Below, piece by piece: positions 33,485 to 46,335 of a DNA stretch of 64,000 bases; position 1 is the stretch's first letter; each line of letters starts with the position of its first letter. Location: positions 6,696,001 to 6,760,000 of the forward strand of contig JAHRBC010000003.1 in NCBI GenBank assembly GCA_022702545.1. Direction: 5' to 3'. The position numbers and the translations under genes are program-made. The notes below the pieces were generated by a model. It was given only the letters and a program-made list of their open reading frames with translations, searched no databases and was not told where the DNA came from. The DNA is from Phycomyces nitens (lineage: Eukaryota > Mucoromycota > Mucoromycetes > Mucorales > Phycomycetaceae).

Positions 33485-36400
33485 ATGCTTTACTTGGCCA
33501 TCGCTTCAGCCTCGGCAAGCCTAATTCTAGTAACATATGTTGCTCTTTATTGCCTACGTGCCCATCAGACCAAATCCACTCACTTTGGCTGGGACGACAC
33601 TGGGATCTGGTGGGGCACCAGCATGGCTTTTGAGAAATCTTCTTTCTCTCTCCGAATCAACCATTGCAGGTTGACATTCAAACGTCCAGCTCATCCTCTG
33701 GCCATATGGCTAACCATCTCCTTGTCCAATCCCGTCCTGACCATCAAGAATCCTTCTGGCCTATTGCCCAAGACCCATGGTTTACCTCTTGGTCTACACC
33801 AAAAGGCATTCCAGACCACTTTTAATGGCCTGCTTGTCTTTGTAAGCTATATTGGCCGCATCCTCCATCTTCTAGTCTGGTGTACCCTGTCCGTGATTGG
33901 CCCACTTTTGATTTCCCATCATCCTTTAATTTCAATCAAACTCGACAATTCCATCGTTAGTCTGGAGAGGTCTAGGCTCGAGGTTAATATCCAAACTCTA
34001 GAGACGGTCTTTAGCATCAACTCCAAGAAGCACGCCCGGCAAGATCATGTCCAAGATAACTCTCCCAAGAAAACAAGCCCAAGGTGTTTGTCTGTGATGA
34101 TCAAGTTTGGGGCTTTGGCTGTTCGTCCCTGGACCACAAAGCCAGAACAAGACTCTTTTGAGAATGAAGCCATAGTAAGCTTACCCTCGGGTGGTCAGAT
34201 CAAGCTACTGCATCCTTTTAGCCCAAGAAACCCGCTGTCAAAACATGACGAGATCAAGGTGACCCTGGACACGGTAATAGTCAATTATAATGGCCTGGTG
34301 GACCATCAAAGAGGCTTGGCGGTTAGGCCACCCAATTCTGCCAACCAAGGACAAGAGTTGGGTTCAAGAAAAGGGTTTCCCCTCAGATCATTCAGGGTGG
34401 TTTGTGGTACTGTAAAGGTTGAATCCGTCGTGGGAAATGGGATCAGGTCGGGAGTGAAGATTAAAGGTGTTACGGTCGGTGCAGATAAAACCCAAGAAAA
34501 GCAAAATATTAGATATAGGAGTACAATCGGATCTGGCGAAATTACCTGGTACATCGTCTCTTCTACCAAAGAACAAGACTTGGAATTGGTTCATATTGAC
34601 AAGATACAGGCTGATTCAACCATTATACTGGCCATAGAGAAACCCAAGGCCCCCAACAATGTTCCCGAACAACTGTCCCTGGGACCATCAAAGGACACCG
34701 TGACGGTTGATGTAAAAATAAAGGGAACAAGAATAAATGCCAATGTGAACAAGTTTGAATACATTGCCAGCGCATTCAAGCCCATTGACAGAGAACCAAA
34801 TAGGCCAATATCATCAGACAGTCTCAAGGAAGCCCTCTTCAAGGCCTCTAGGCTTCCCAGACTACAGGCCACCATTGTACTTGATGATTTACGTGTGAAT
34901 GTCTGTCCGATCAGTATTGATGAGCTTGACCCAAAGACAGGCAAGCCAATTAGTATGAAGGGTGAATTGGTCAACAAAAGAACAGAATTGAGTCTGTCGT
35001 GTGATTATATAAACCAAACACAATTGCTCGTGTCCAGGCCATCTAAACCGGTCAATAATCATATGCACCAAACCAATCCAAGTGCACCAAAAGAAGAATG
35101 GGTCTATACGATTGGGGCAAATATCAAGATCGATAACATTAGACTTGGTCACACCAGTAGCGAGTGGTGCAATATTGAGGGACCTGGAAGGCGTATTGAG
35201 CTGGTATCATTGAAGAATGGCAGAATCGATCTCAAGACCTGTCTTTCTAGAATCAATAATGAATCTCAATCGAGTATCAAATTTGGCCCTTGGATAACTC
35301 ATCTTGCAGAAATTTCAGTCTCAACAAAAAGACTCAAGCTGGTGCCATGGGATAGCATGCCTATAACATCACCCTTATATTTCTGGACCCAGTTTGTCTT
35401 GAGTCCTGTTATGCAGCACCGCCCAGAGGTTCATCCTGTGAAGAAAAGGGCGATCGAGTGGCCTTGGGCACTGGCTTTGCGAATCAAGTTGGATTTGAGC
35501 AATACACTTCTCGTATGTACTGGGACTGACTGGGCTTTTGTGAGAGAATCCGATGTTGAGATAGGTACACTCCATACCTTGCCAATGGAAGACAAGACTT
35601 TGAGGATGAGATGTTTTGTCCAGAATATAAATGGCTTGGTCTACACCTTTCCAAAGAACAGCCCGTCTTTTGATAATCGACCACGTTTTCATTCGAGCTT
35701 TGGCTACACACCGGGCCAGAGTACAAAACCACAGGATAGACCAAGTATGGGGCGCAGTGGAACCTTGAAAAGTTTGTCGGATGGAACTCTCCGTCTTATT
35801 ACCAAAGGTGTTGCTATAAAGTACAAGTTTGGGACAATTAAAGATGATATACCAGTGACATCAAGGGATAAGCAGTTTAAGGAAAAGCTGCTCTTGTGGA
35901 ATTCGCAGACTACAATTACAGGAGAGCTATACAAGCAACCAGGCCATGCTCATGAGATCTCTGTTTCGACTGTCGTTTCAATGTGCGGTGTTGCGTATTC
36001 TATAGACAGCCACTATGCTATGCTCTTGATGCTTGTTGCGCTCAGAGATATGAGAGACGGAAAATACTATCAGCAATCACCAGAAAGCATGGTTTCCAAA
36101 GTCTCTACTCATGAAAAAAGGATGATTGTTAGGAGCTCACAATTTCAATTGGACCATATTGATATCAGAGTAAGCCTGCCACAGAACCAACATCTTTATT
36201 TCCGTGGCGAGTATCTACAAGTGGAGTGGTGCAAGGTTGACAAGTCTCCGTTACTCAGCATGGCCTCAAAGAGCTTTAATGTGTTTGGTGTTCATCCAAG
36301 TCACAATAACAAGTGGGCTTTGCTTGCTGCAATAAAAGATATCAATACTGGAGCGTATGATAGACTTACAGAACCAGACAAAAAGGCGTACGAGCTCAGC

Positions 36401-39400
36401 ATTGGCTCCCTTGACGTATGTATTCCAAACGGGTTCATGTTCTCAGATCTTATGAGCCAGCTTTCCTTGGCTTTAAAAGGCATCAAGGCCCTCGGCTTTC
36501 GTCTAAGCCGTACTGGCCACCCGTTTATTGATATTCTACCCAGCGAAAAGTCAGAACACAGTTCTCCTGGTTTCCAAAGACTCTCTATTACATCTGGTCC
36601 AGTTAGCATTCAACTCGAAGACAATCCATTTGATATTCGATTACGCCATATATTTACCAATGGTCTCGAAGAGCAGAAACGTCGTTTCAAGAGTGAAATG
36701 GAGCTTGATAAAAGTATACACCACAAGACAGACTATCCTGTTGACCAGAGACAAAAGTATTGGGACTTTGATAACTGCCGACCTCCATTTATTGGCTCTC
36801 ATGGCGATGCTGATAGGGCTCAATATAGTCTCGACGCCTACAATGAAACGTCTTGGGTTCGTCGTATTAAAGACTCGTACAAAGAAGAAAAGAAGGCCTA
36901 TAAAAGAGTATATGCTCCAGAGGATAATGAAGATACATCAATCAAGAGTATTAATCAAACCTATGAGAGCCATTCCAACGTCAACGAGCCAAAGCTATTA
37001 CAGTTTTTCATGATTGACGTGATGCCGGTTGCAAAGTCTCCGCCCTTGATGAGTCTTGATATTGACAATGTCGAAGTTCAGGTTGGACAGCCCTCTTTCA
37101 AGACTGGAAATGAGCCCTCGTTTATAAATGAGCTTGGAAATGTGCCCAGAGACAAAAAGTATGCCTCTCTGACATCTATTGGTCTCAATATCAAAGCAGG
37201 CGAGACATTGGCACGACTTCGGGATTATCCACTTCCTCTATTGCACATACCGGTTTCTGCTACATCTGATCCTTCTGATGGATATATAGCCTGGTCTCTT
37301 GAAGGCGATTATATTATTGCGCGAGAACTCGGTACCCAAGATGGCATAAGTCTACTGACTGTCCCTGTTTTATACGCAATAACGACCAATGTCGATTACA
37401 AGTTCAACCTACCCAGAATTTGCTCTCCACTCAAGTTTTACTCAAAGGTCAATATAAAGATCTTTAACAATAATCGGACTCTAGTCGGCTACGGCGCCTC
37501 TTATGCTCCAGCCGTGAAGGATCTCCGAGGTGTACTCGAGAAGTTTAGTTCTCCTTCTGCGGACCCATCACCAAAGCTTGGTATATGGGACAAGCTCCGG
37601 TTCTGCCTTCACACACAGACAGCTATATCTTTTGTTGGTGGCGGTACTCTTTGTGTTCTCCTAAAGGGACTGCGGGATCCGTATAATATCGAGGGTCTTG
37701 GAGCAGGTCTAGTAAATGTTTGGTCAAAAGATGTAGCAATACACATAGGATTCTATAATCCAGAACAAGAGTATGTTCAAATCATAAGTGGAGAGTTCAT
37801 ATTGAATGTACCTGATTTGATCAACGGAAAGCTCTTGAACTTGCAAGATTATCCGTTTGTCAGCAGCAAATCTATACAAGCACGCCCGGTTTCTTTCCGT
37901 CTAGAGGGCAACCATGACTTTCAACACATTTCTGCACCCCAAGACTTTGACTACAAGAAAGTACCGGCTCGTGTTTTGGAAAAGACGATTTTGTTTCTTG
38001 AAAAGAACGTACAATTCGGGCTTAGGTGGGAGTTTGAGAGATACTGCCTTCCTCTTTGTCCGAACTGTGTTCCTGGAGAGAACAATGAGGGTAGATGTCG
38101 TACCTACGAGTTCCTTCCTCATTATTCAGTCTACCTAAAGTCAAGAGAGACCGCCAGACAAATCCAGGAAGGCTGGGTAGGTTATCTTCTTTTTTTATTA
38201 TTCTAATTTGCTACCAATTACTCATTATGAATTGGATTTTAGGTCTATGATGCCTATTATGGATTCAGATCAGATTTTATCCACTTTTCCGTAAGAATTT
38301 CAGCTGGATTTACCAAAGATGAAATGGCTAGAGATCTTAGCAGCAACGCAGTTTACTTGACTCCAAAGGTCCTGGATCACTACAGTTCATGGAAATCAAT
38401 GTTCAATAGAGCTCTTCAATTGAACGTTCGTTCTGGGCAATTGTTCCCCAAGAAAGACAAGCGCCAGAAGCAAAAGATTGGGAAACACATGTCTACCATA
38501 AAGTTCAAGATTAACATCTCAAATCTATTTATCAGTTATATCTTCCAAGTAGACAAGACAAATAAGAGTAATGCACTGGGCAACCGAAAAAATGATGTTG
38601 GTTTGAAAATACGACTTGGAAAATTCTACCTCGATGCACACAGAGGAAAACAAGACCAGTGTGATATGCCGCCTCCTAAGCAAGGCATGCCACCAGTCAA
38701 GCCAAAATGGTTCTATTACAATACAGAAATAAGATTATACGATGCTGATGTGCGTGGTGTACGCGCTATATATAGAACCGACGATAGACCTGGGCCAAAT
38801 ACAAATCATGGACTAAAGGAAACCACCAATGGATCTGAACCTCTACCTTCCAAGTCCAGCCAAATAAGCCTTGAAGACTATATAGACTTTGACCCAGACT
38901 ACGATCCACCTAAAAGCTGGATTGATTCGGCTGATCTAACAGACTTGGACAAAATTCCACCTGAATTTAATCCATATGTGAAAATGTACCCATTGATATT
39001 CACCCCTTGCATAAAATTTAAAAAGACACCAAACAAGGATTATATTGAACGAAATGGCCTGGAAACCGAAACATACGACTGTAGTTTGACGGAAGCTTCA
39101 GGTAAGAGTAAGAGGTAATAAAGAGTTGAGTCACTAACTGTATCATTAGAAGCGGATAAGTTTCAGCTCCTTACAGTACAAGAGAGCATTGTTCGCATGG
39201 AAAAGCTTATATTCAACCGACTAACCTCTAGCAATGTCTTGAATAATATACATGTAAGAAGATTCTATAATATTCAGCATTTACAGCAACAAAAAAGAGA
39301 GTTTTATTCTAATATGCAACTGCTCTTTTTTTAAAAAAATATATATTAATAACAATATCATTTAGATAAATGATTTGAGGCAAAAACGAGATGTTCTCAT

Positions 39401-42115
39401 TGATAGACTATGTACGCTTGAATACCGGCTGGGTATTGAACCCTCATATCTCCTTACTGGGCCCGACGATTTCAGTTCAACTTCGTCCGCATCAAATCTC
39501 ATTGCTATGCCCGTAGATGAAGATGGCCTAGAGCCATGGGAGAATTACATGGGCAGATTTGACAATAGAGCTACCGTTCATAATCCCCAGATTATATGGA
39601 GCGAAAATATAAAGGGTATTCTGGATACATTCAGGGAGGCTGAAATGAACAAAAGAATCTTGGCCTATGTTACGTCTGAACGATATGTCAAACTGATTCG
39701 CGAATGTATACTCAAAATGCTGAGTGGACGTGGGCCAAGCGCAGTACCTAGAACATCAAGCGAGGCTCAAGAGAGCGAAGAAACGCCGGCCTCACTAGAT
39801 ATGCTGAAAAAACTCTTGGATGACCTTAGCACCTATCCTCCTCAACGTAATCTCGATGGCAAGACAATAGACTCAATCGATGAGGATAGCAGTTTTGGCC
39901 CTAGACTTCAAATCGAAAGTATTCCTGATGGATTCACAATGAAGAGTGACTTTTTGGTCGACCTGTTAAACCCACAAATCCGTATTCAAACCAAATATCA
40001 CCACGAGGCTGGTATACTCTTGACAAACGAGTTGATAAACGTCAAGACCTTTACTATTACCGATTCAAACAACTCTGATCTTGAGACTGGGCTGGTTAAA
40101 AAGAGACGGCTTGTCTCATTAAAGGACTCCCAGCTGTTCATAACTCCTATGACGTTTAAAAGAAGACCTCCTCGACGAAAAGGTGACCGCAGCAATCAGG
40201 ACGAATTTGCCTACAATACAATGATATGGGCACACCTAGAAGTACTACTGAATACTACAGATAAGGTGACACCTGGTCTCTCGCGCATTTCCTACAGCTT
40301 GGATGTAAATATCCAGCATGAAGAGCACAACCCTCTTTATGTCAAGAGTAACCTTAGTGTATTGGATTCCGATTACTTTGATGATCCCTGCGATAAACTT
40401 CATATCCACTTTCCCTCGATTAGCCTGGAAATGAATCCAAGCGAGTACAGGATAGTTTACAGCATTGTTACCGGCCTTTTAGCCAACATGAAACCGACAA
40501 AGCTTGAACTACGCGCAGCTGCTCTTTCAGAGATTATGAAGAATACGAGTAGATCTAATCTTATAACTTTAAGCGAGAATGTCTCTAACCTGCAAGAGCG
40601 ATTCCGTTTCTTGCAGGCCTTGCAGACTCAATACAATGGAATGGATCTACCTGCAGAGGACAGCCGAATTAGATCTTACGATCAAAGACAGGATGAACTC
40701 GAGAATTGCTTCAACCAGCTATACATGACCATGGAAGTAGCAAAGTCTATAAAGCTCTTGCGCCAAGAATCGACCAAAGATAGACCCGCAATTCAATCCG
40801 CCATCACTGTATCTATTCCGGATGCATTCTTGAAATTGAGATCCAAGGAACTAGACTCATGGTTCAATATCAAGGTGGTAGATTTACAAGGAGGCATTTT
40901 GAGAAACGAGTTACAAGTCGTTAGAAAATCTTTTGAGATGGCCAGGATAGCGCTCGAGGATCTTTCAAACTATTCTTTATATAACCGTATTATAGACACA
41001 GCTGCAGATTGTATAGGACGCTTACCAGATACTCCAAACCTGCCCAAGCTTCGTGTCTGTCTTGTATCTTTGCCACAGGTGGCTAATATGGATGTCATTC
41101 AAGAACTTTCTATAGACATGGTGCCACTAAAGATTCGTCTATCCTACATGACAGGAAAAAACCTCTTGTCTTTCTTTTTCCCTGGTGAAACCCAAGGGCA
41201 GCCTAATGAAGACACCCTTCTGGACGAGATTTCTGGCTTTAGACTGTTTTCTGAAACACCCTCTATTGATCTAGATTCTGGAGAAGTAATCTTGCCCGGT
41301 GGAATAAGCATGAATAGAGGAGAATACGTTGATGGTCCCTTGACGGACTCTCCCGAGTCATTATCAGACCCTGAAGACAAACACTTGATGGTGCCTATGC
41401 TTAGAACCGCTCGCCACTTTAATCCTTTCTCGAATTCTTCCACTCCTATGACTACAAGACCTGGTATGGGCCAAGGAAGCACTCCACATATATTCGGTCG
41501 TATCAATATACAGAATGCAAAACATTGCATTACTTACAGGGTAAGACAAGAGTATGAATGATCAAAGCAATATTAATCCATGGAAATTTGATAGGGTGAA
41601 AACTTTAAGAGTTTCTACGACCTGACAGATCTCGAGTTTCTGCAACCTGCTCTGGAATACCGAAATAAGACATGGACTTGGTATGAGTTCCTCTGCGAGG
41701 TCAAGAAAGATATGAGAAAAGCAGCTTATGGGCACTATATGGCCATTATTCAACAAAAGGCTCGGCGACATCGTGGAAGATCATCTACTGTATCTTCTCG
41801 CTTGAGTACCACTTTGTATAATGAAAATGACAACATTTCGTCTGATTCAGAGAGCTCTGAAGGTTCTGGAAGCAGGTCCAGAAAGAGTTATTCACTCAGA
41901 AGCTCCATTAGATCCATGCCTTTGACTATTCGGAATGCCAGTGGTAGAATCAAAAAGTAAGTATTAGCTACAGTTGCGGGGGGTAATCATGATATTCAAC
42001 GACTCAATTGGGTGTTGTACCTCTTGTTAGGCGAATCAGAAGAACCATGAGGCAAACATCCCAACGATCCTACACTCTTGGTTCAATAGACTATATATTA
42101 GATAGAAATAAGTAA
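33485..42115 (+). CDS. FMP27: Fmp27/Hobbit/BLTP2 bridge-like lipid transfer protein
   Basis: Giant protein of 2758 residues of the repeating-beta-groove (RBG, bridge-like) lipid transfer family at membrane contact sites, usually ER to plasma membrane. Exons: 33485-38176, 38243-39101, 39150-39253, 39366-41540, 41595-41956 and 42031-42115. It starts with one hydrophobic anchor (MLYLAIASASASLILVTYVA), the usual ER anchor of the family. C-terminal blocks recall fungal Fmp27: SRETARQIQEGW, YGFRSDFIHFSV, the helical stretch NVSNLQERFRFLQAL, and LSIDMVPLKIRLSYMTGKNL followed by FFFPG, then EYRNKTWTWYEFL with a Lys-rich end. Csf1/BLTP1 shares the general plan, but MVPLKIRLSYMTGKN fits Fmp27 better. 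The first exon alone is 4.7 kb in a genome otherwise rich in short exons. No frame break is seen. Confidence 0.85.
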
Positions 42116-42396
42116 GGCCCATCAGACTAGACACCCCCAAGCTGACTGGCTTCAACAAGTTGTATATCCAAAATATTAATAAAATACAACATAATATGCT
42201 AGCTAAAATCAACATTGGCCTTGTGAGTTTTATATATAAACCAAGCCAATCCTTGCTCTCTTACTTTACTCTCTTGGCCATAAACATGCCAGACAATAGA
42301 AAGTTTGTCGGGACACAAAACTCGATCGCGTTCTGTTTAGAAAAAAAAAATTGGTGGACTGGTGGTAATAATTAGGCTCCTCCATTGACATTCATC

Positions 42397-44736
42397 ATGT
42401 CGAATCCAGCACGGCGACAGCTCTCTCGAGTCATTTTCAATGTATTCAAAAAGAGACATGGACTACATATGCAAGTTGATGCCAATCGATATCTTGAAGA
42501 GCTATTAGAGAATGACGACCAAGTGACCGAATCACTTGAAAAGATCGTCCGAGCTTATAAGAAACGATACAATGGTAGAGATTTAATGATCTATTCGGCC
42601 TGAGAATTGATTGGATTGAATGATTAACATTATACCATCTCAAAGAAAAGGCATTGACAATCGTAGACAAAGCGTCTCTTGTTGAGGTGGTCGAATCTCT
42701 ACAAACATCTGCTGCTGCTTCAGCTGCACTTACGCCTTTTACTAGACCCGATGAAGATATTGACAATTCACTCCAGAGTCTGTCTATTGTTGAAGTCAAG
42801 GAGGCAATTGATATCGCACAGCACTTTCACGTAGTAGATTCGTTTGATATCCCTCGACTTACGTATGACTATCATCGAAAAGCGTTTACAAAGTAAATAT
42901 TCTGTGGGAAATGTATGGAGGGATCCAGATGTTATGTTCTGACAGACAATGGTTTACTTTACTCTATTATAGGATATTGGAACCTCCTAGCCTTTTGGGT
43001 TCTCCAAAGGAGAAAGGAAATATGTTTTGTGAGCGACTGAATATCATTCGTCAGAGATTACTTCGAAACGAGAGCTTTTGTGCTTCATCGGCTCAAATGT
43101 CAGATAACGATACTTACCTAAAGGTAATAAGGATAAGCTGATATAAAATTCCAAAAAAAAAGAAAGAGAAACTAATTGCAAGATTCTCCCAAGATTACAC
43201 CCATCAAATCCTTGATTGGACATGATCGAGGAAACTTTCTATTGTTCGGTATGCTAACTCAGTTGGAAGAAGGCAAGATCTTCTTGGAAGACGAAGATGC
43301 AAATATTGAGTTGGATCTTTCCAATTGTGTAAGTAGAAAGGTGCAAATGTTGTGGGATATCTAATGATTATTAGTTGTATGGAGAGGGATTGTTTACAGA
43401 CAATTCGTTTGTAATCGCAGATGGCATTTATGGAGAGGACCATATCTTTCATGTAGAAGAAATCGGCTTTCCACCTCCTGAGAGTCGTGAGATTACAGAG
43501 TAAGTGAGGCGTTTTTGTTAATATATATATAACTCAATTCTTGTTTTTTAGTTCTGTATTTCCTCATGTTGATTTTACTGGCCTACCACAGCCCTTGATA
43601 GAGAATGTGAGGGAATATCTGTCGGTAGTCATTGAGTGTTTAGCTGACATTGTGTGCTTTATTATCGAATAGCATATTCTTAAACTAGAAGAGACTTCTC
43701 ATAATGATGTCTTTTTCGTAATTGTCTCGGATGTCTGGCTGGATCAACCCAAGGTAAGCCACAAATAGCCCGTTTTTCCGTTAATACTTATCATCTCTAC
43801 AATAGGTTTTGAATGCAATGCAGAGGATGTTTGAAGGCTATGAGGCTACAAAAGTGCCATTGGCATTCATTCTGATGGGAAACTTTACCAAGCGCCCATT
43901 TAGTTTCTCTAGTAATGAATCTGCTCAATATAGAGGTAATTTTTGTCTTTTTAGATGGGTGTGGATATCGGTTGATCTGATAAAAAAAATTGATCTTTAG
44001 ATAACTTTAGTGCTCTGGGTGACATGATCGCCAGCTTCCCCACACTTGCCACTCATTCTTACTTTGTGTTTGTTCCTGGAATGCATGATCCCTGGGGAGG
44101 AAACACTTTGCCACAGCCTCCTATTCCAGACAGTTTCACTTCTCGTATCAAACAAAAGGTCAAAAAGGCCATCTTTACCACCAACCCTTGCCGTATTCGC
44201 TACTGTACTCAAGACATTGTGATATTCAGAGAAGATTTGCTTTCTCGACTGTGGAGAAATGTGCTGCTGAATCCTCAATTGGCCACTGTATCAGAACCTG
44301 AAAAACATGTAGAGTATATTTTGGAATCTGTTTAGGTGATTTGACTAACTTGTTTTGTACAATAACATACATAGCTTATTCGTACCATTGTCGATCAAGG
44401 ACATTTAAGCCCCTTGGCAATGACAGCACGTCCCATTTACTGGGCCTATGACCATGCCCTGAGACTCTATCCGCTTCCACAAACAGTAAGGTTTTTTGTT
44501 TCCTGTAGATTTGAACATGGGTCTAATAAACATGTTGTAGCTTATTTTGGCTGACCAATGCGCTAATTATGGTGCCACTTATGGTGGAACCCATTGCATC
44601 AACCCTGGAAGCTTCCCCAACTCAGACTTTGCCTGGACTGCTTACTTTCCTGCAACATGTACCTCTGAGAAATGGTGAGTGGCTTGATATCTTATAATAT
44701 CTAATAATCACCTTGTTTCATTTTAGTGCTCTATGA
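42397..44736 (+). CDS. DPB2: DNA polymerase epsilon subunit B (Dpb2/POLE2)
   Basis: Second subunit of the leading-strand replicase polymerase epsilon, which also links it to the CMG helicase and GINS. Twelve exons give 554 residues: 42397-42574, 42646-42892, 42973-43123, 43194-43328, 43375-43499, 43552-43606, 43673-43753, 43806-43935, 44001-44308, 44375-44485, 44541-44674 and 44727-44736. Order: N-terminal helical domain ([23 protein letters not shown]), the OB-fold part ([34 protein letters not shown]), then the inactive phosphoesterase domain ([53 protein letters not shown]) and the end [20 protein letters not shown]. The last exon is only 10 nt (C-A-L-stop). The acceptor at 43193 was preferred over AG at 43182 because only it keeps the frame. 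It follows the FMP27 gene by about 280 bases. Confidence 0.93.
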
Positions 44737-45062
44737 GGAATATGCTTATCAAGCCTTACTCTTTTATTCTCTCTGCCATTCTGTACATAGAAACCATACC
44801 CTTTCTAATCATAGACGCGGTTTTCTCTTTCTTTCTTTCTTTCTCTTTTTAATATTGATAACTAGAAGCAAATACATACATTTAAACAAGCCGGTTATTT
44901 TTGTTCTTTGGCTGTCCGAACCAAATGGGCTTGTGTTCGTACCACATTGGTGGTTGAGCCGTGTGTTTAATGTCTCCAACTGTCCGCTTGCTCCCGGACC
45001 TTCTTCTTCTCGAGTTGGTTCTTTATTATTATTATATATATACACCTTAATAGACTCTTGTG
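44737..45062. other. Short intergenic region
   Basis: Holds the 3' UTR of the DPB2 gene, a CTTT microsatellite near 44827-44850 and the promoter of the hydroxylase gene with a TATATATATAC string shortly before the start codon. Confidence 0.6.
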
Positions 45063-46142
45063 ATGCCAACCTTTAGTGCAGAACAAGTTGCCGAACATGC
45101 TTCCGAGAGTTCTTGCTGGATAATCTACAATAACAAGGTTTACGATGTAACGACATTTGTGGGTGATCATCCTGGAGGTCAAGACATTGTCATGCAATTT
45201 GCAGGCACCAATGTCACCAATGTCATGACCGATCCTACCGTGCACGTGCATTCGGATGCTACTCACGATCTATTGAATGAGTATTATATCGGCGACCTTC
45301 TTCATTCCACAGACGCCCCTGTTCCTGTCACTAAACCTCTTGTCACCACAGACGAAAAAGAAAAGTTCCTCGACTTGCGCAAACCATTGTTTCCTCAGTT
45401 GTGGAACGCGACCTACTCCAAAAAGTTTTATCTGGAGCAAGTTCATCGACCACGCTATGTACCTTACTATGTAGCCTACTTTAGTGACCCAGCCATGGAT
45501 GTCTTGTCGCGGACATCGTGGTATATGGTGCCTTTGATATGGATACCATTTGTGGTCTATCAACTATGGTCCTCTCTCCAGACAGGCCACAATGACTTTA
45601 TGGTTACAGGTGTGTCATTCTCATCTGGTGTGTTCTTTTGGACGTTGCTGGAATACTGTCTCCATCGTTTTCTATTCCATCTTGATGACCTATTGCCCGA
45701 TCACCCCAAGGCCCTTTTGGTGCACTTTACCTTGCATGGAATCCATCACCACATGCCAATGGATAGGTAAGTACACAACAATGCTGTCTGCATAAACCCT
45801 TATATGTATAAATATCTTTTAAGATTACGCCTGGTAATGCCTCCTGCCTTGACAGTCTTGATTGGAACGCCTGTCATTCGACTGGCTCACTCGGTGTGTA
45901 TGCCAAAGATTGCACATGGTTTTGTGGCGGGTGCATTCATGGGCTATATCCTGTACGACCTTATTCATTATTATCTCCACCATGCCCAAGTATTTAAGAT
46001 CCACTTTAGAGAGATGAAGCGATACCACATTGCGCACCATTACAAGGAGTATGACAGCGGGTTTGGCATTACCTCCAAGCTGTGGGATTATGTGTTTGGA
46101 ACTGTGTTGGTTATGGATGAAAAGAAATCAAAGGTTCTTTGA
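45063..46142 (+). CDS. SCS7: Sphingolipid fatty acid 2-hydroxylase with cytochrome b5 domain (Scs7/FA2H)
   Basis: ER di-iron hydroxylase that makes alpha-hydroxylated very-long-chain fatty acids of ceramide. 340 residues from exons 45063-45766 and 45824-46142. N-terminal cytochrome b5 domain (about residues 5-80) with SCWIIYNNKVYDVTTFVGDHPGGQ; HPGG carries one heme-ligand His and VHSDATHDLL holds the second. The membrane domain has the His boxes HRFLFH, HGIHHHMPMD, HYYLHH and YHIAHHYKEYDSGFG, as in Scs7 and human FA2H. The start is the first ATG, directly before the cytochrome b5 fold. It ends about 190 bases from the convergent Tcp11-family gene. All expected iron ligands appear present. Confidence 0.95.
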
Positions 46143-46335
46143 TCAGTAGTACCTTTTTCAACCCTCTTGTCTCTCCTCACTGCTGCTCTATTTCTATCTA
46201 TACATACATATATACATACATAAACCCTACTCTTTTGCTATTTATATGTATATGTATATATATAAAACATATATATGTGTGTATACATGTATACATTATA
46301 TTAAAAAAAAAGTATTCGAGTATCCTTGGTTTACT

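Noticed and set aside
42385..42399. Upstream start for DPB2 giving an extra MTFI-type N-terminus
   Set aside because: That start is a non-ATG codon; the ATG at 42397 begins directly before the conserved helix.
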